A stretch of DNA of 64,000 nucleotides, taken from assembly GCF_003958645.1 (NCBI RefSeq), contig NZ_RXLO01000001.1:806001-870000 (forward strand), in the 5' to 3' direction. The position numbers and the translations under genes are program-made. The number at the start of each line of letters is the position of its first letter. The stretch's first letter is position 1. Positions 1 through 6,925 of the stretch are shown here, one piece after another. The notes beneath the pieces are model-generated. The model searched no databases. It was not told the DNA's origin and worked only from the letters and a program-made list of their open reading frames with translations. This DNA comes from Chitinophaga rhizosphaerae (GTDB taxonomy: Bacteria; Bacteroidota; Bacteroidia; Chitinophagales; Chitinophagaceae).

Positions 1-440
1 CGGTCGATCACCACCTGCGCCACCACGCCCCAGACCTGGAAGGCGTCGGTATCCCGGATCACAATGGGGTCGTACATGGCGTTTTCGGGATAAAGCATCC
101 AGCCGGTGGAGGATTTTACGAGGGTCTTGACGGTGAATTCGCCGTTGAGGACGGCCACTACAACGTCGTTAGGCATAGGTTTGAGGGACCGGTCTACGAC
201 CAGGTAGCTCCTGTCGGGCACATGCGCGTCTGTCATGGAATGACCGTCTACCCGCACGATGAAAACGGATGGTTTGTTCATGCCCAGCAGGTTGACGAGG
301 TCGATTTCCTCTTCCATGTAGTCTTGCGCGGGCGAAGGGAATCCCGCTTTCAGCGGGGTCCAGATAAAGGGCACGCTTATCTCTCCGGTGGCTCGGACGG
401 CGTAAAAGGAAAGGCCGTTCCGCTGGTTAACTGCATACAT
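1..440 (-). CDS. umuD: UmuD-like S24 peptidase, 3' end beyond window
   Basis: This is the SOS mutagenesis protein UmuD, which self-cleaves on RecA filaments and partners the UmuC polymerase. Translation from the ATG at 440 gives 146 codons before the window edge. The cleavage motif KAGFPSPAQDY puts the scissile bond at Ala32-Gly33. The catalytic dyad is Ser68 (VDGHSM) and Lys105 (FTVKTL). The Gly-to-Ser spacing (35) and Ser-to-Lys spacing (37) equal those of E. coli UmuD (Gly25, Ser60, Lys97). A short N-terminal arm of about 32 residues, instead of a winged HTH, separates it from LexA. umuC is expected just to the left. A 35-bp palindrome lies 7 bp upstream of the start codon and is the likely operator. 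The 3' end is missing only because the window stops. Confidence 0.93.
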   Translation of the reverse strand, partial: MYAVNQRNGLSFYAVRATGEISVPFIWTPLKAGFPSPAQDYMEEEIDLVNLLGMNKPSVFIVRVDGHSMTDAHVPDRSYLVVDRSLKPMPNDVVVAVLNGEFTVKTLVKSSTGWMLYPENAMYDPIVIRDTDAFQVWGVVAQVVID

Positions 441-446
441 GTATTA

Positions 447-481
447 CTAATATTTTTAGCAATATTAACTAAAGATATTAG
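447..481. promoter_or_regulatory. 35-bp palindromic candidate operator of umuD
   Basis: The outer arms CTAATAT (447-453) and ATATTAG (475-481) and the inner arms TTAG (456-459) and CTAA (469-472) share the same centre at 464. In all, 14 of 17 positions pair. The element ends 7 bp before the umuD ATG. A possible -7 box (ATCATTTG on the minus strand, around 485-492) lies just upstream, so a bound protein would cover the transcription start. I infer a repressor site, perhaps an SOS-type operator, but I do not know a fixed LexA box for this group. Confidence 0.6.
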
Positions 482-625
482 CACAAATGATGGGTAGCGA
501 CCCAACAATAAAAGTTATGTTAAAGAACAGCCGTATATCACACAAAAGTGCTACCTTGACCATTCGCCATCGCATAGGAAAACCAGCAAGACCATCCCAA
601 CCCGAGAACTGAAAAACCGAACATC

Positions 626-889
626 ATGCAATCACGTATTCTGTACATCGCGCCAAGCGGCCCACTCTGTTTTATCGACTACCTCACGGTCGCCGAAGGT
701 AGAGCAGTGCTGGACAAGCTGAGGAATACGATGGACATTTCCCGGCTCACGCAAATGGTGTATGAATTCCGGCTCGTGAGAATGATGAAAGACAGGATCG
801 TCGGCATCGACCGGCTGTTTCTACCGCGGTTCGACCGCAGGCTGATCGAGATATTCCTGGACAGTTGCTGTCCTGCCCACACAATCTAA
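626..889 (+). CDS. Small hypothetical protein (87 aa)
   Basis: I do not recognise this protein. It starts MQSRILYIAPSG and is basic and leucine/arginine-rich, with a predicted mixed alpha/beta character and no signal peptide or membrane segment. An imperfect promoter -7 box (TACCTTGA, about 555-562) lies some 65 bp upstream, and the leader is A-rich with no clear Shine-Dalgarno sequence. It stands alone between divergent umuD and a decayed permease fragment on the other strand, so the neighbourhood gives no functional hint. It could be a young or decaying gene, but the reading frame is plausible for the local composition. Confidence 0.4.
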   Translation: MQSRILYIAPSGPLCFIDYLTVAEGRAVLDKLRNTMDISRLTQMVYEFRLVRMMKDRIVGIDRLFLPRFDRRLIEIFLDSCCPAHTI

Positions 890-1024
890 CAATATCCCCG
901 CCCACAGGAATCCCATGGCAACGGATACGATAACTGCCCTGGGAATACAGGTGGATGTCTGACGGCGCCTGCAGCCCATAGGCCACGCGCACGGGTGTGC
1001 CGTCTTCCATTTTGGACAGGCGTT

Positions 1025-1261
1025 TCACCGTGGAGGGAACCGGGCTTCCATCGCGGCCGGACCGGAGCCCGGGCGCAGCAGCCGTTGCTGCTCCACGCGG
1101 TAGATGCGGTCCTTCTTCTCATGGAAACTATCTTAGCCCTGCCCGTTGGAAACAAATTACAGGATCGGCAGCGATGCGGCGATGCCGTGGATATCGATGA
1201 TGGAGAACAACCGGTTGCGGCTGCGGTTGCGCCACGCAATTTTGATATAATTCATCCACAT
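1025..1261 (-). pseudogene. Decayed MacB/FtsX-type ABC permease N-terminus
   Basis: Reading from ATG 1261 (or ATG 1255) the frame gives MNYIKIAWRNRSRNRLFS, then a TAA stop (codon 35), then FVSNGQG, a second TAA (codon 43), then DSFHEKKDRIYRVEQQ, and a third stop at 1027-1025. NYxKIAWRN at the start and YDxFHEKxDRIYRV about 40 residues later are hallmarks of the roughly 800-aa MacB/FtsX-like permeases common in Bacteroidota. All of it is in one frame with the stops replacing expected codons (the second where Tyr is expected). A -1 frameshift near 1030 then leads to about 45 more codon-like residues, down to roughly 890. Nothing of the C-terminal three quarters is recognisable. The rest of 890-1448 holds no other gene that I can support. 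Confidence 0.7.
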
Positions 1262-1448
1262 CAGGAGAGGATTTACGGGAGCGCCGCATACAGGTTGCCA
1301 TATATCGGTATGCAGTACGGGCGCGGGTTTCGCACAACCCCGACCAGGAAGGATGTCCGCATTCGGACCGGCCCCGGCCGGCCGCGGGCGTTTCCGGGCA
1401 GGCGGGCGGCTTGCAGAAACGGGCGCGTTTGAATATTTTTATACCCGA

Positions 1449-2492
1449 ATGAAAAATACGAACAAACCGATACTTGTCATAAAATTCGGTACCGCTTCCA
1501 TTACGCACGGCAACGGCGAACTGAACGAGTCCGTCATCGCCGAGATCGCCAAGCAGGTGGCGGCCGTGCACGACCGCTATAACGTGGTGCTCGTTTCTTC
1601 CGGCGCCGTGGCGGCGGGAAAGCGTTTCCTGAAAGATTATGCCGGCTCCATCAGCGAGCGCAAAGCGGCGGCAGCCATTGGCAACCCGTTACTGCTCAAC
1701 CGGTATACGCATTATTTTTTCCAATACGGCATTCCCGTGGCGCAAAGCCTCTGCGAGCGCAGCCACTTTTCGAACCGCAACCAGTTCCTGCAGTTGCATA
1801 AAACGTACGAGGAGCTTTGGGCCAGCGGCATCATCCCCATCGCCAATGAAAACGACGTGGTGAGCGACCTGGAGCTGAAGTTTTCCGACAACGACGAGCT
1901 GGCGACCCTCATCGCCGTGGGTTTCGGCGCCTCCATGCTGCTGTTCTCCACCAGTGTAGGCGGCGTGCTCGACCGCGAAGGGAAGATCGTTCCCCTCATC
2001 CCCGAAATCGACGAAGCCACCTTTTCGCTGGCAGATACCAGCAAATCGAGCCTGGGCCTCGGCGGCATGGTGTCCAAGCTCACCTTCGCCCGCCTGGCCA
2101 CCCGCATGGGCATCCAGGTGGTGATTTTCGGGATCGGCACGCCGGAAGGGGTTTCCCTGGCCACGGAAGGCAAAACGGGAACGCTCTGCCCCCCGCAGCC
2201 CTGCAGCATGCCCGCCCGCCGCAAATGGCTGGCCAGCGGCAGCCTGGTGACCGGCAGGATACAGGTAGACGCCGGCGCGCAGAAAGCCCTGGAAAAACGG
2301 CACTCCCTCCTCGCCGTCGGCGTCAGGGAAGTACTGGAGAAATTCGAATGCGGCGAAGTGATCGAAATTGCGGGAGAATCCGGCGAAGTGTTTGCCGTGG
2401 CCCGCGCCAAAGTGAGCTCCGACGACCTGGCCGGCGACCGCCGCGTCAAGAACCTGGAAGTAGCCCATGCCGACGAAATCGTCATCCTTTAA
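1449..2492 (+). CDS. proB: Glutamate 5-kinase (347 aa)
   Basis: This enzyme phosphorylates L-glutamate with ATP, the first step of proline synthesis in the cytoplasm. The N-terminal amino-acid-kinase domain begins VIKFGTASIT. VSSGAVAAGK follows near residue 50, NENDVVS near residue 137 and the phosphate-binding GLGGMVSKL near residue 203. A PUA domain occupies roughly residues 265-347, as in the full-length family. ATG 1449 is chosen because the conserved beta-strand begins ten residues later. The in-frame extension back to 1353 is arginine/glycine-rich and overlaps no family region. proA starts 10 bp after the stop, so the two form an operon. Confidence 0.95.
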   Translation: MKNTNKPILVIKFGTASITHGNGELNESVIAEIAKQVAAVHDRYNVVLVSSGAVAAGKRFLKDYAGSISERKAAAAIGNPLLLNRYTHYFFQYGIPVAQSLCERSHFSNRNQFLQLHKTYEELWASGIIPIANENDVVSDLELKFSDNDELATLIAVGFGASMLLFSTSVGGVLDREGKIVPLIPEIDEATFSLADTSKSSLGLGGMVSKLTFARLATRMGIQVVIFGIGTPEGVSLATEGKTGTLCPPQPCSMPARRKWLASGSLVTGRIQVDAGAQKALEKRHSLLAVGVREVLEKFECGEVIEIAGESGEVFAVARAKVSSDDLAGDRRVKNLEVAHADEIVIL

Positions 2493-2502
2493 ACTGAACA
2501 TT

Positions 2503-3750
2503 ATGACCACCATCATACCCCTGCTCGAAAAAGCACAAAACGCCTCCCGGTCCGTCAAGTCTTCGGGAGACGCGGCCAAACAGGCCATCCTCCGCCGCAT
2601 CGGCGAACTCCTGCTGGCCAATGCCGCCGCCATCATGGACGAGAATAAAAAAGACCTCGACCAGATGCCCGACGGCGACCCGCGGAAAGACCGGCTGCTG
2701 CTCAACGACGCGCGCATCCGCGACCTGGCCGCCAGCCTGGACGACATCGCCCAGCTCCCCGACCCTTCCGGCCAGCTGTTGTCCGAAAAAAAGCTGGATA
2801 ACGGGCTCCTGGTGCGCAAGGTGACGGCGCCCCTGGGCGTGGTGGGCGTCATTTACGAATCGCGGCCCAACGTAACGGTAGACGTGGCCGCCCTTTGCAT
2901 CCGCTCCGGCAACGCTGCGGTGCTCCGCGGCGGAACGGACGCGTTCCATACCAATACCGCGCTTGTTTCCCTCATCCGCCAGGCGCTGGAAGAAAACGGC
3001 GTGGATCCCGATGCCGTGGTGCTCCTGCCGACCGACCGCGCGCTGGTCAACGAGCTGCTTAACGCCACCCAGTTCGTGGATATCATCATCCCCCGCGGCT
3101 CCCAATCCCTGATCGATTTCGTACGGCAGCATTCCCGCGTGCCCGTGATCGAAACCGGCGCCGGCGTTTGCCATACTTACGTGGAAGCTTCCGCCGATCT
3201 CGAAAAAGCCGCCAGTATCGTCACCAATGCGAAAGTGAGCCGTCCTTCGGTGTGCAACGCGCTGGACACGGTGATCGTCGACGGCGCCATCGCCGGCAGT
3301 TTCCTCCCCATCCTCGCGCCCCGGCTGGCGGCGTACCAGGTGGAGATTTTCGCGGACGAATCAGCGTTCCCCATCCTGCAGCAAGCCGGTTACCCTTACC
3401 TGCAACACGCCGGGGAAGCGGATTTCGGACGGGAATTCCTCGATTTCAAGTGCTCCGTCAAAGTTGTGGGCAACGCCGGGGAAGCACTGGCGCACATCCG
3501 CCGTTACTCCAGCCGCCATTCCGAAGCCATCGTAACACAGAATACCGCGCTGGGTGAGCGTTTCCAGCAGGAAGTGGATGCTGCGGCGGTGTACGTCAAC
3601 GCCTCCACCCGGTTTACCGACGGCGGCGTATTCGGTTTGGGCGCCGAAATCGGTATCTCGACACAGAAACTCCACGCCCGCGGCCCTTTCGCACTGGAAA
3701 AACTGGTGACCGAAAAATGGATCGTGACCGGCGACGGGCAAACCCGCTGA
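2503..3750 (+). CDS. proA: Glutamate-5-semialdehyde dehydrogenase (415 aa)
   Basis: This enzyme reduces gamma-glutamyl phosphate with NADPH to glutamate 5-semialdehyde, the second step of proline synthesis. The aldehyde-dehydrogenase fold is clear: PLGVVGVIYESRPNV at about 110-124, the glycine-rich RSGNAAVLRGG at about 134-144, and catalytic Cys223 in ETGAGVCHTY. The C-terminal FGLGAEIGISTQKLHARGP is the family signature. The length is normal. ATG 2503 is used. The frame opens earlier inside proB, but the ATG lies just after the proB stop. ProB and ProA act as a complex that channels the labile acyl phosphate. Confidence 0.96.
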   Translation: MTTIIPLLEKAQNASRSVKSSGDAAKQAILRRIGELLLANAAAIMDENKKDLDQMPDGDPRKDRLLLNDARIRDLAASLDDIAQLPDPSGQLLSEKKLDNGLLVRKVTAPLGVVGVIYESRPNVTVDVAALCIRSGNAAVLRGGTDAFHTNTALVSLIRQALEENGVDPDAVVLLPTDRALVNELLNATQFVDIIIPRGSQSLIDFVRQHSRVPVIETGAGVCHTYVEASADLEKAASIVTNAKVSRPSVCNALDTVIVDGAIAGSFLPILAPRLAAYQVEIFADESAFPILQQAGYPYLQHAGEADFGREFLDFKCSVKVVGNAGEALAHIRRYSSRHSEAIVTQNTALGERFQQEVDAAAVYVNASTRFTDGGVFGLGAEIGISTQKLHARGPFALEKLVTEKWIVTGDGQTR

Positions 3751-3772
3751 TCCTTCCCGCTACGAACAAAAG

Positions 3773-3818
3773 ACATGGAATGGTTGTTCTCATTTAGAAC
3801 AACCCAGAATTCCCATGT
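3773..3818 (+). promoter_or_regulatory. Hairpin covering the start codon of the baeRF-like gene
   Basis: GGTTGTTCT (3782-3790) pairs perfectly with AGAACAACC (3796-3804) around a CATTT loop. An outer stem, ACATGGAAT (3773-3781) with ATTCCCATGT (3809-3818), extends it with two small bulges. The outer arm contains the ATG at 3815. There is no U-run, so it does not look like a simple proBA terminator. It could hide the start codon in the transcript. Confidence 0.45.
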
Positions 3819-4887
3819 TGAAAGATCAAATGCATAAGCTCGCCCAAAAGCAGGAAGGCCCCTGCGTCACCATCGCGCTGGCGACCCACCGCACGCATCC
3901 GGATAACCAGCAGGATGCCATCCTGCTCAAAAATCTCGTCAACGAAGCGGAAAACAGGCTCCTGAAAGATTATGACCGGCGCAGCATAGACGCCCTCCTT
4001 AAAAATCTCCATTCCCTCGAACCCCAAATCGATAACCGCCTCAACGATTTCGGGCTGTATGTTTTCGCCTCCGCAACTACCGCCGAATATGTGCGCACCA
4101 TGTGGCCGCCGGCGGAAAATAAAGTGTACGTCGACAAGGAATTTGCCCTGCGGGATATCATCAAGGCATACAACGTTCGGAAGATTATTACATCCTCCAC
4201 CTCAGCCAATCCGGCGTGCAGCTCTACGAGGCGCTGAACGACCGCATTTACGACGAGGTTTCGGGCAACGGGTTCCCTTACCGCGACAATCCGCATTACA
4301 TAACCGACCGCCTGGCAAAAAGCGATCCCAAAAAAGTCGACAACCAGATAAAAGAATTTCTTAATAAAGTCGATAAATCGATGGTGGCCATCCATGGCGT
4401 GCATCCGCTGGAAATCATTGTGGCGGCCACGCGCGAGAATTTCGATTACCTGCTGGAAGTGGCCGACCAGCCGAAGATCTATTCCGGTCATTTCACGATA
4501 GACGCGGGCCGGGCGGATATTCATTATTTGTCGGACAAGGCCTGGCCGGTGGTGAAAGATTTGCAGAAAGCGCGGCGGACCGCGGCAATAGAAGAGCTGA
4601 TGGCCGGCGTTCCGAGCGGGAAGGTGTTGACAGACATGCAGGAAATATACCTGGCGGCCCGGGAAGGCCGCGGAGAGCTGCTCCTCGTGAAAAGCAATTT
4701 CAACCAGCCGATCAGTATTACGCCCCAGGGGTTCGGTTACGCGAAAGACGGCACGGTGCCCGGTATCAACGACGATATCGTGAACGACATCGCCTGGGAA
4801 GTGGTCGATAAAAAAGGCCGGGTATTCTTTACCGACCAGGCGGCGCTCCGCCAGTTGGGCGATATCGCATTGCTCACGCGGTATTAA
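3815..4887 (+). pseudogene. baeRF-like (release-factor-fold) protein, frameshifted
   Basis: Two overlapping frames make one protein. The first (3815-4237) runs from MLKDQMHKLAQKQEG through GPCVTIALATHR to IIKAYN. The second continues SEDYYILHLSQSGVQLYEAL and ends LLTRY at 4887. The switch needs one extra base near 4173-4178 (AAC-GT-TCG), which would restore a product of about 357 aa. The layout, with an N-terminal CVTIALATHR strand and a later tail KKGRVFFTDQAALRQLGDIALLTRY, resembles the bacterial archaeo-eukaryotic release factor (baeRF) families that sit near ribosome or stress genes. Both halves are otherwise intact, so the event is recent, or it is a sequencing error. The exact subfamily is uncertain. 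Confidence 0.75.
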
Positions 4888-4932
4888 TTCAAATCCGGCG
4901 GAATTGCGCTGAATTCGTTTTCTTTGCAAAGC

Positions 4933-5811
4933 ATGTCGCTTTATTTCACATCGCTCAATTCGGGCAGCAACGGGAACTGTTATTACATCGGGAACGACCG
5001 CGAGGCCGTGCTGGTGGATGCGGGTATTTCGTGCCGGGAAACCGAGCGCCGGATGGCGCGTTTGGGGCTCGATATGGGAAAGGTGAAGGCGATCGTGGTG
5101 TCTCACGAACACGTGGACCACATCCGCGGGATACCCGTGCTGAGCAAGAAATACGATCTCCCCGTTTACATTACCGAAGCCACGCTGCGGCATAGCGGTA
5201 TGCAGCTGGAAGGGCGGACTTTCCGTGCGGACGAGGCCATCCGTATCGGCGACCTGCACATCCAGCCGTTCGTCAAATACCACGACGCGGCCGACCCGCA
5301 CAGTTTCCTTATCAGCTGCGGCCAGGCGCGGGTGGGCGTTTTCACGGACATCGGGCGGCCCTGCGGCGAGCTGGCGCGCCATTTTTCCATGTGCCATGCC
5401 GCGTTCCTCGAAACCAATTATGATACCGAAATGCTCGACAAGGGGCGCTACCCGGTTTTCCTGAAAAACCGGATCAGGGGAGGCCACGGCCACCTGTCGA
5501 ACAACGAAGCCCTGGAAGTTTTCCTGCGTCACCGCACCAGCCACCTGAGCCACGTGCTGCTGTCGCACCTGTCGCAAGACAATAACGACCCCGATCTGGT
5601 GCATTCCCTCTTCAGCCGGCACGCCAACGGTACGGAGATCGTTGTGGCAGGGCGATACGCCGAAACACCGGTGTTCCATATCAACCCCACGGAAGCGCCG
5701 CTGCCGCCGGTACATATTCCCATCCCCCGGCAACCGGCCATCCTCCCCCAGCCTGCCAGCGGCAAAAAGAAATCAAATGAAAACCGGCCTGTCCAAACAT
5801 CTTTGTTCTGA
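4933..5811 (+). CDS. WalJ/YycJ-like metallo-beta-lactamase-fold hydrolase (292 aa)
   Basis: This is an MBL-fold phosphodiesterase or nuclease of the YycJ/WalJ group. The N-terminus LYFTSLNSGSNGNCYYIG is typical, and the metal motif SHEHVDH (His58, His60, Asp62, His63) is intact. Further metal ligands are probably in VFTDIG, FLETNYD and GHGHLSN. The Pro/Lys-rich tail ends NRPVQTSLF, which resembles the QxxLF peptide that binds the replication sliding clamp. ATG 4933 is chosen over an in-frame TTG at 4924 because the fold starts at once. It follows the baeRF-like gene by 45 bp. YycJ relatives have been linked to 5'-exonuclease activity and DNA repair. The role here is inferred. Confidence 0.85.
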   Translation: MSLYFTSLNSGSNGNCYYIGNDREAVLVDAGISCRETERRMARLGLDMGKVKAIVVSHEHVDHIRGIPVLSKKYDLPVYITEATLRHSGMQLEGRTFRADEAIRIGDLHIQPFVKYHDAADPHSFLISCGQARVGVFTDIGRPCGELARHFSMCHAAFLETNYDTEMLDKGRYPVFLKNRIRGGHGHLSNNEALEVFLRHRTSHLSHVLLSHLSQDNNDPDLVHSLFSRHANGTEIVVAGRYAETPVFHINPTEAPLPPVHIPIPRQPAILPQPASGKKKSNENRPVQTSLF

Positions 5812-5850
5812 ACAGACCGGAATCACATCGCATGGTCACCAGCTAACCCA

Positions 5851-6849
5851 CTAGAAATATCTTGGACTGACTTCCCGTATACCTTTTTTCGGCATGAAAA
5901 GGCTGATGGAAATCTCGTGCGAGCCGGATTGGTAGTTCCGCAGCCCGCTGGTGGTAAAATCATATGCATACCCGACCCGCAGCCATTTTGCGGCCATGAA
6001 TTCCACCATGGCGGAAGCTGCGTCGCGGTTCGTAAGGTCCATGTTTTTGCCCGATGCGTCCCAGATGCGGATGCCCGTGCGGTACGATCCGCCGATCCAT
6101 ACCAGTTCGTGGATATTCAGGAAGCAGGAAAGATCTACGTTACTGGGGCCTTTGAAATCGTCTTTCCAGAGGAAGGACGGCTTCAGCTTGAAGTTCTCCG
6201 CGAGGCTGATCACCGTTCCAGCGCCCAGGTACAGGTGCGGATTGCGCTCCAGCGTGCGGAAGTATTCGTCGTTCCAATTGAACCCCTTCACCCCCGTGGT
6301 TTGCAGCAGATTGCGGATGGAGGCCGTGGCGTACCATGCAGGTGTATGGTAAAACACCCCGAAATTGGCGTCCGGCTCCATATGCGAGGCATTCGTCACG
6401 GGGATGCTGTTGTCGTGCTCGTCTACATAGGTCAGCAGCGTACCGTCGAGCCGGTACTGCGTGAACCCGCCGCCGATGCCGAAGCAGAGGCGCCTGGCGC
6501 CGGAAGCGTCGAGCGGAATGCGGTAAGTATAACCTGCGCCTACGCTGAGGGTCTTTTGCGGACCTAGCTCTTCGTGCATGAAATTGGCGCTGAGGGCCAT
6601 GCGGTCTTCCGCCGCCGGCGTGAGCCAGTCGATAGACGCGCCCGCCGTTTTGGGCGATCCGGGAATGCCTTCCCATTGCCGCCGGTAGATGGCGTTGAAA
6701 CTGGTGCCCCCGCGATACCCGGCGTAAGCCGTGTTTACGTTCAGCATATTGAAGACATACTGGCTGAACTGCACGTCTTGCTGCGCCCGGGCGCTTTCAC
6801 ATAGGAGCATGGCTAAAAGTAACAAACAAGCAGGGTAGTGTTTTGCCAT
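5851..6849 (-). CDS. PorP/SprF-family T9SS outer-membrane protein (332 aa)
   Basis: The signal peptide MAKHYPACLLLLAMLLCESARA is followed by QQDVQFSQYVFNMLNVNTAYAGYRG, the hallmark opening of PorP/SprF proteins. These beta-barrels anchor type IX secreted adhesins or take part in gliding. GSPKTAGASIDW and alternating amphipathic strands run to the end (HEISISLFMP, SPRYF). ATG 6849 is used since it directly precedes the signal peptide. The open frame back to 6882 adds nothing conserved. It lies convergent with the MBL gene. No adjacent large adhesin is present, so its partner must be elsewhere. Confidence 0.9.
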   Translation of the reverse strand: MAKHYPACLLLLAMLLCESARAQQDVQFSQYVFNMLNVNTAYAGYRGGTSFNAIYRRQWEGIPGSPKTAGASIDWLTPAAEDRMALSANFMHEELGPQKTLSVGAGYTYRIPLDASGARRLCFGIGGGFTQYRLDGTLLTYVDEHDNSIPVTNASHMEPDANFGVFYHTPAWYATASIRNLLQTTGVKGFNWNDEYFRTLERNPHLYLGAGTVISLAENFKLKPSFLWKDDFKGPSNVDLSCFLNIHELVWIGGSYRTGIRIWDASGKNMDLTNRDAASAMVEFMAAKWLRVGYAYDFTTSGLRNYQSGSHEISISLFMPKKGIREVSPRYF

Positions 6850-6925
6850 AAAGAGCGGTTTAAGCCGGCCGCTGGCCGACATACTACTCTATAACACGCG
6901 GATTCGCAGATGGTTGCAAAAATTT

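Noticed and set aside
747..1028. 93-aa open frame on the minus strand as an independent gene
   Set aside because: Its upper part looks like the frame-shifted continuation of the permease fossil, and the lower part overlaps the 626-889 gene.
3782..3804. Simple intrinsic terminator of proBA
   Set aside because: The stem is strong but no U-run follows and the outer arm pairs with the next start codon, so it was listed as regulatory.
3970..5733. 587-aa open frame on the minus strand
   Set aside because: It runs antisense through the baeRF-like and MBL genes; composition rich in His/Arg/Val as expected for a shadow frame.
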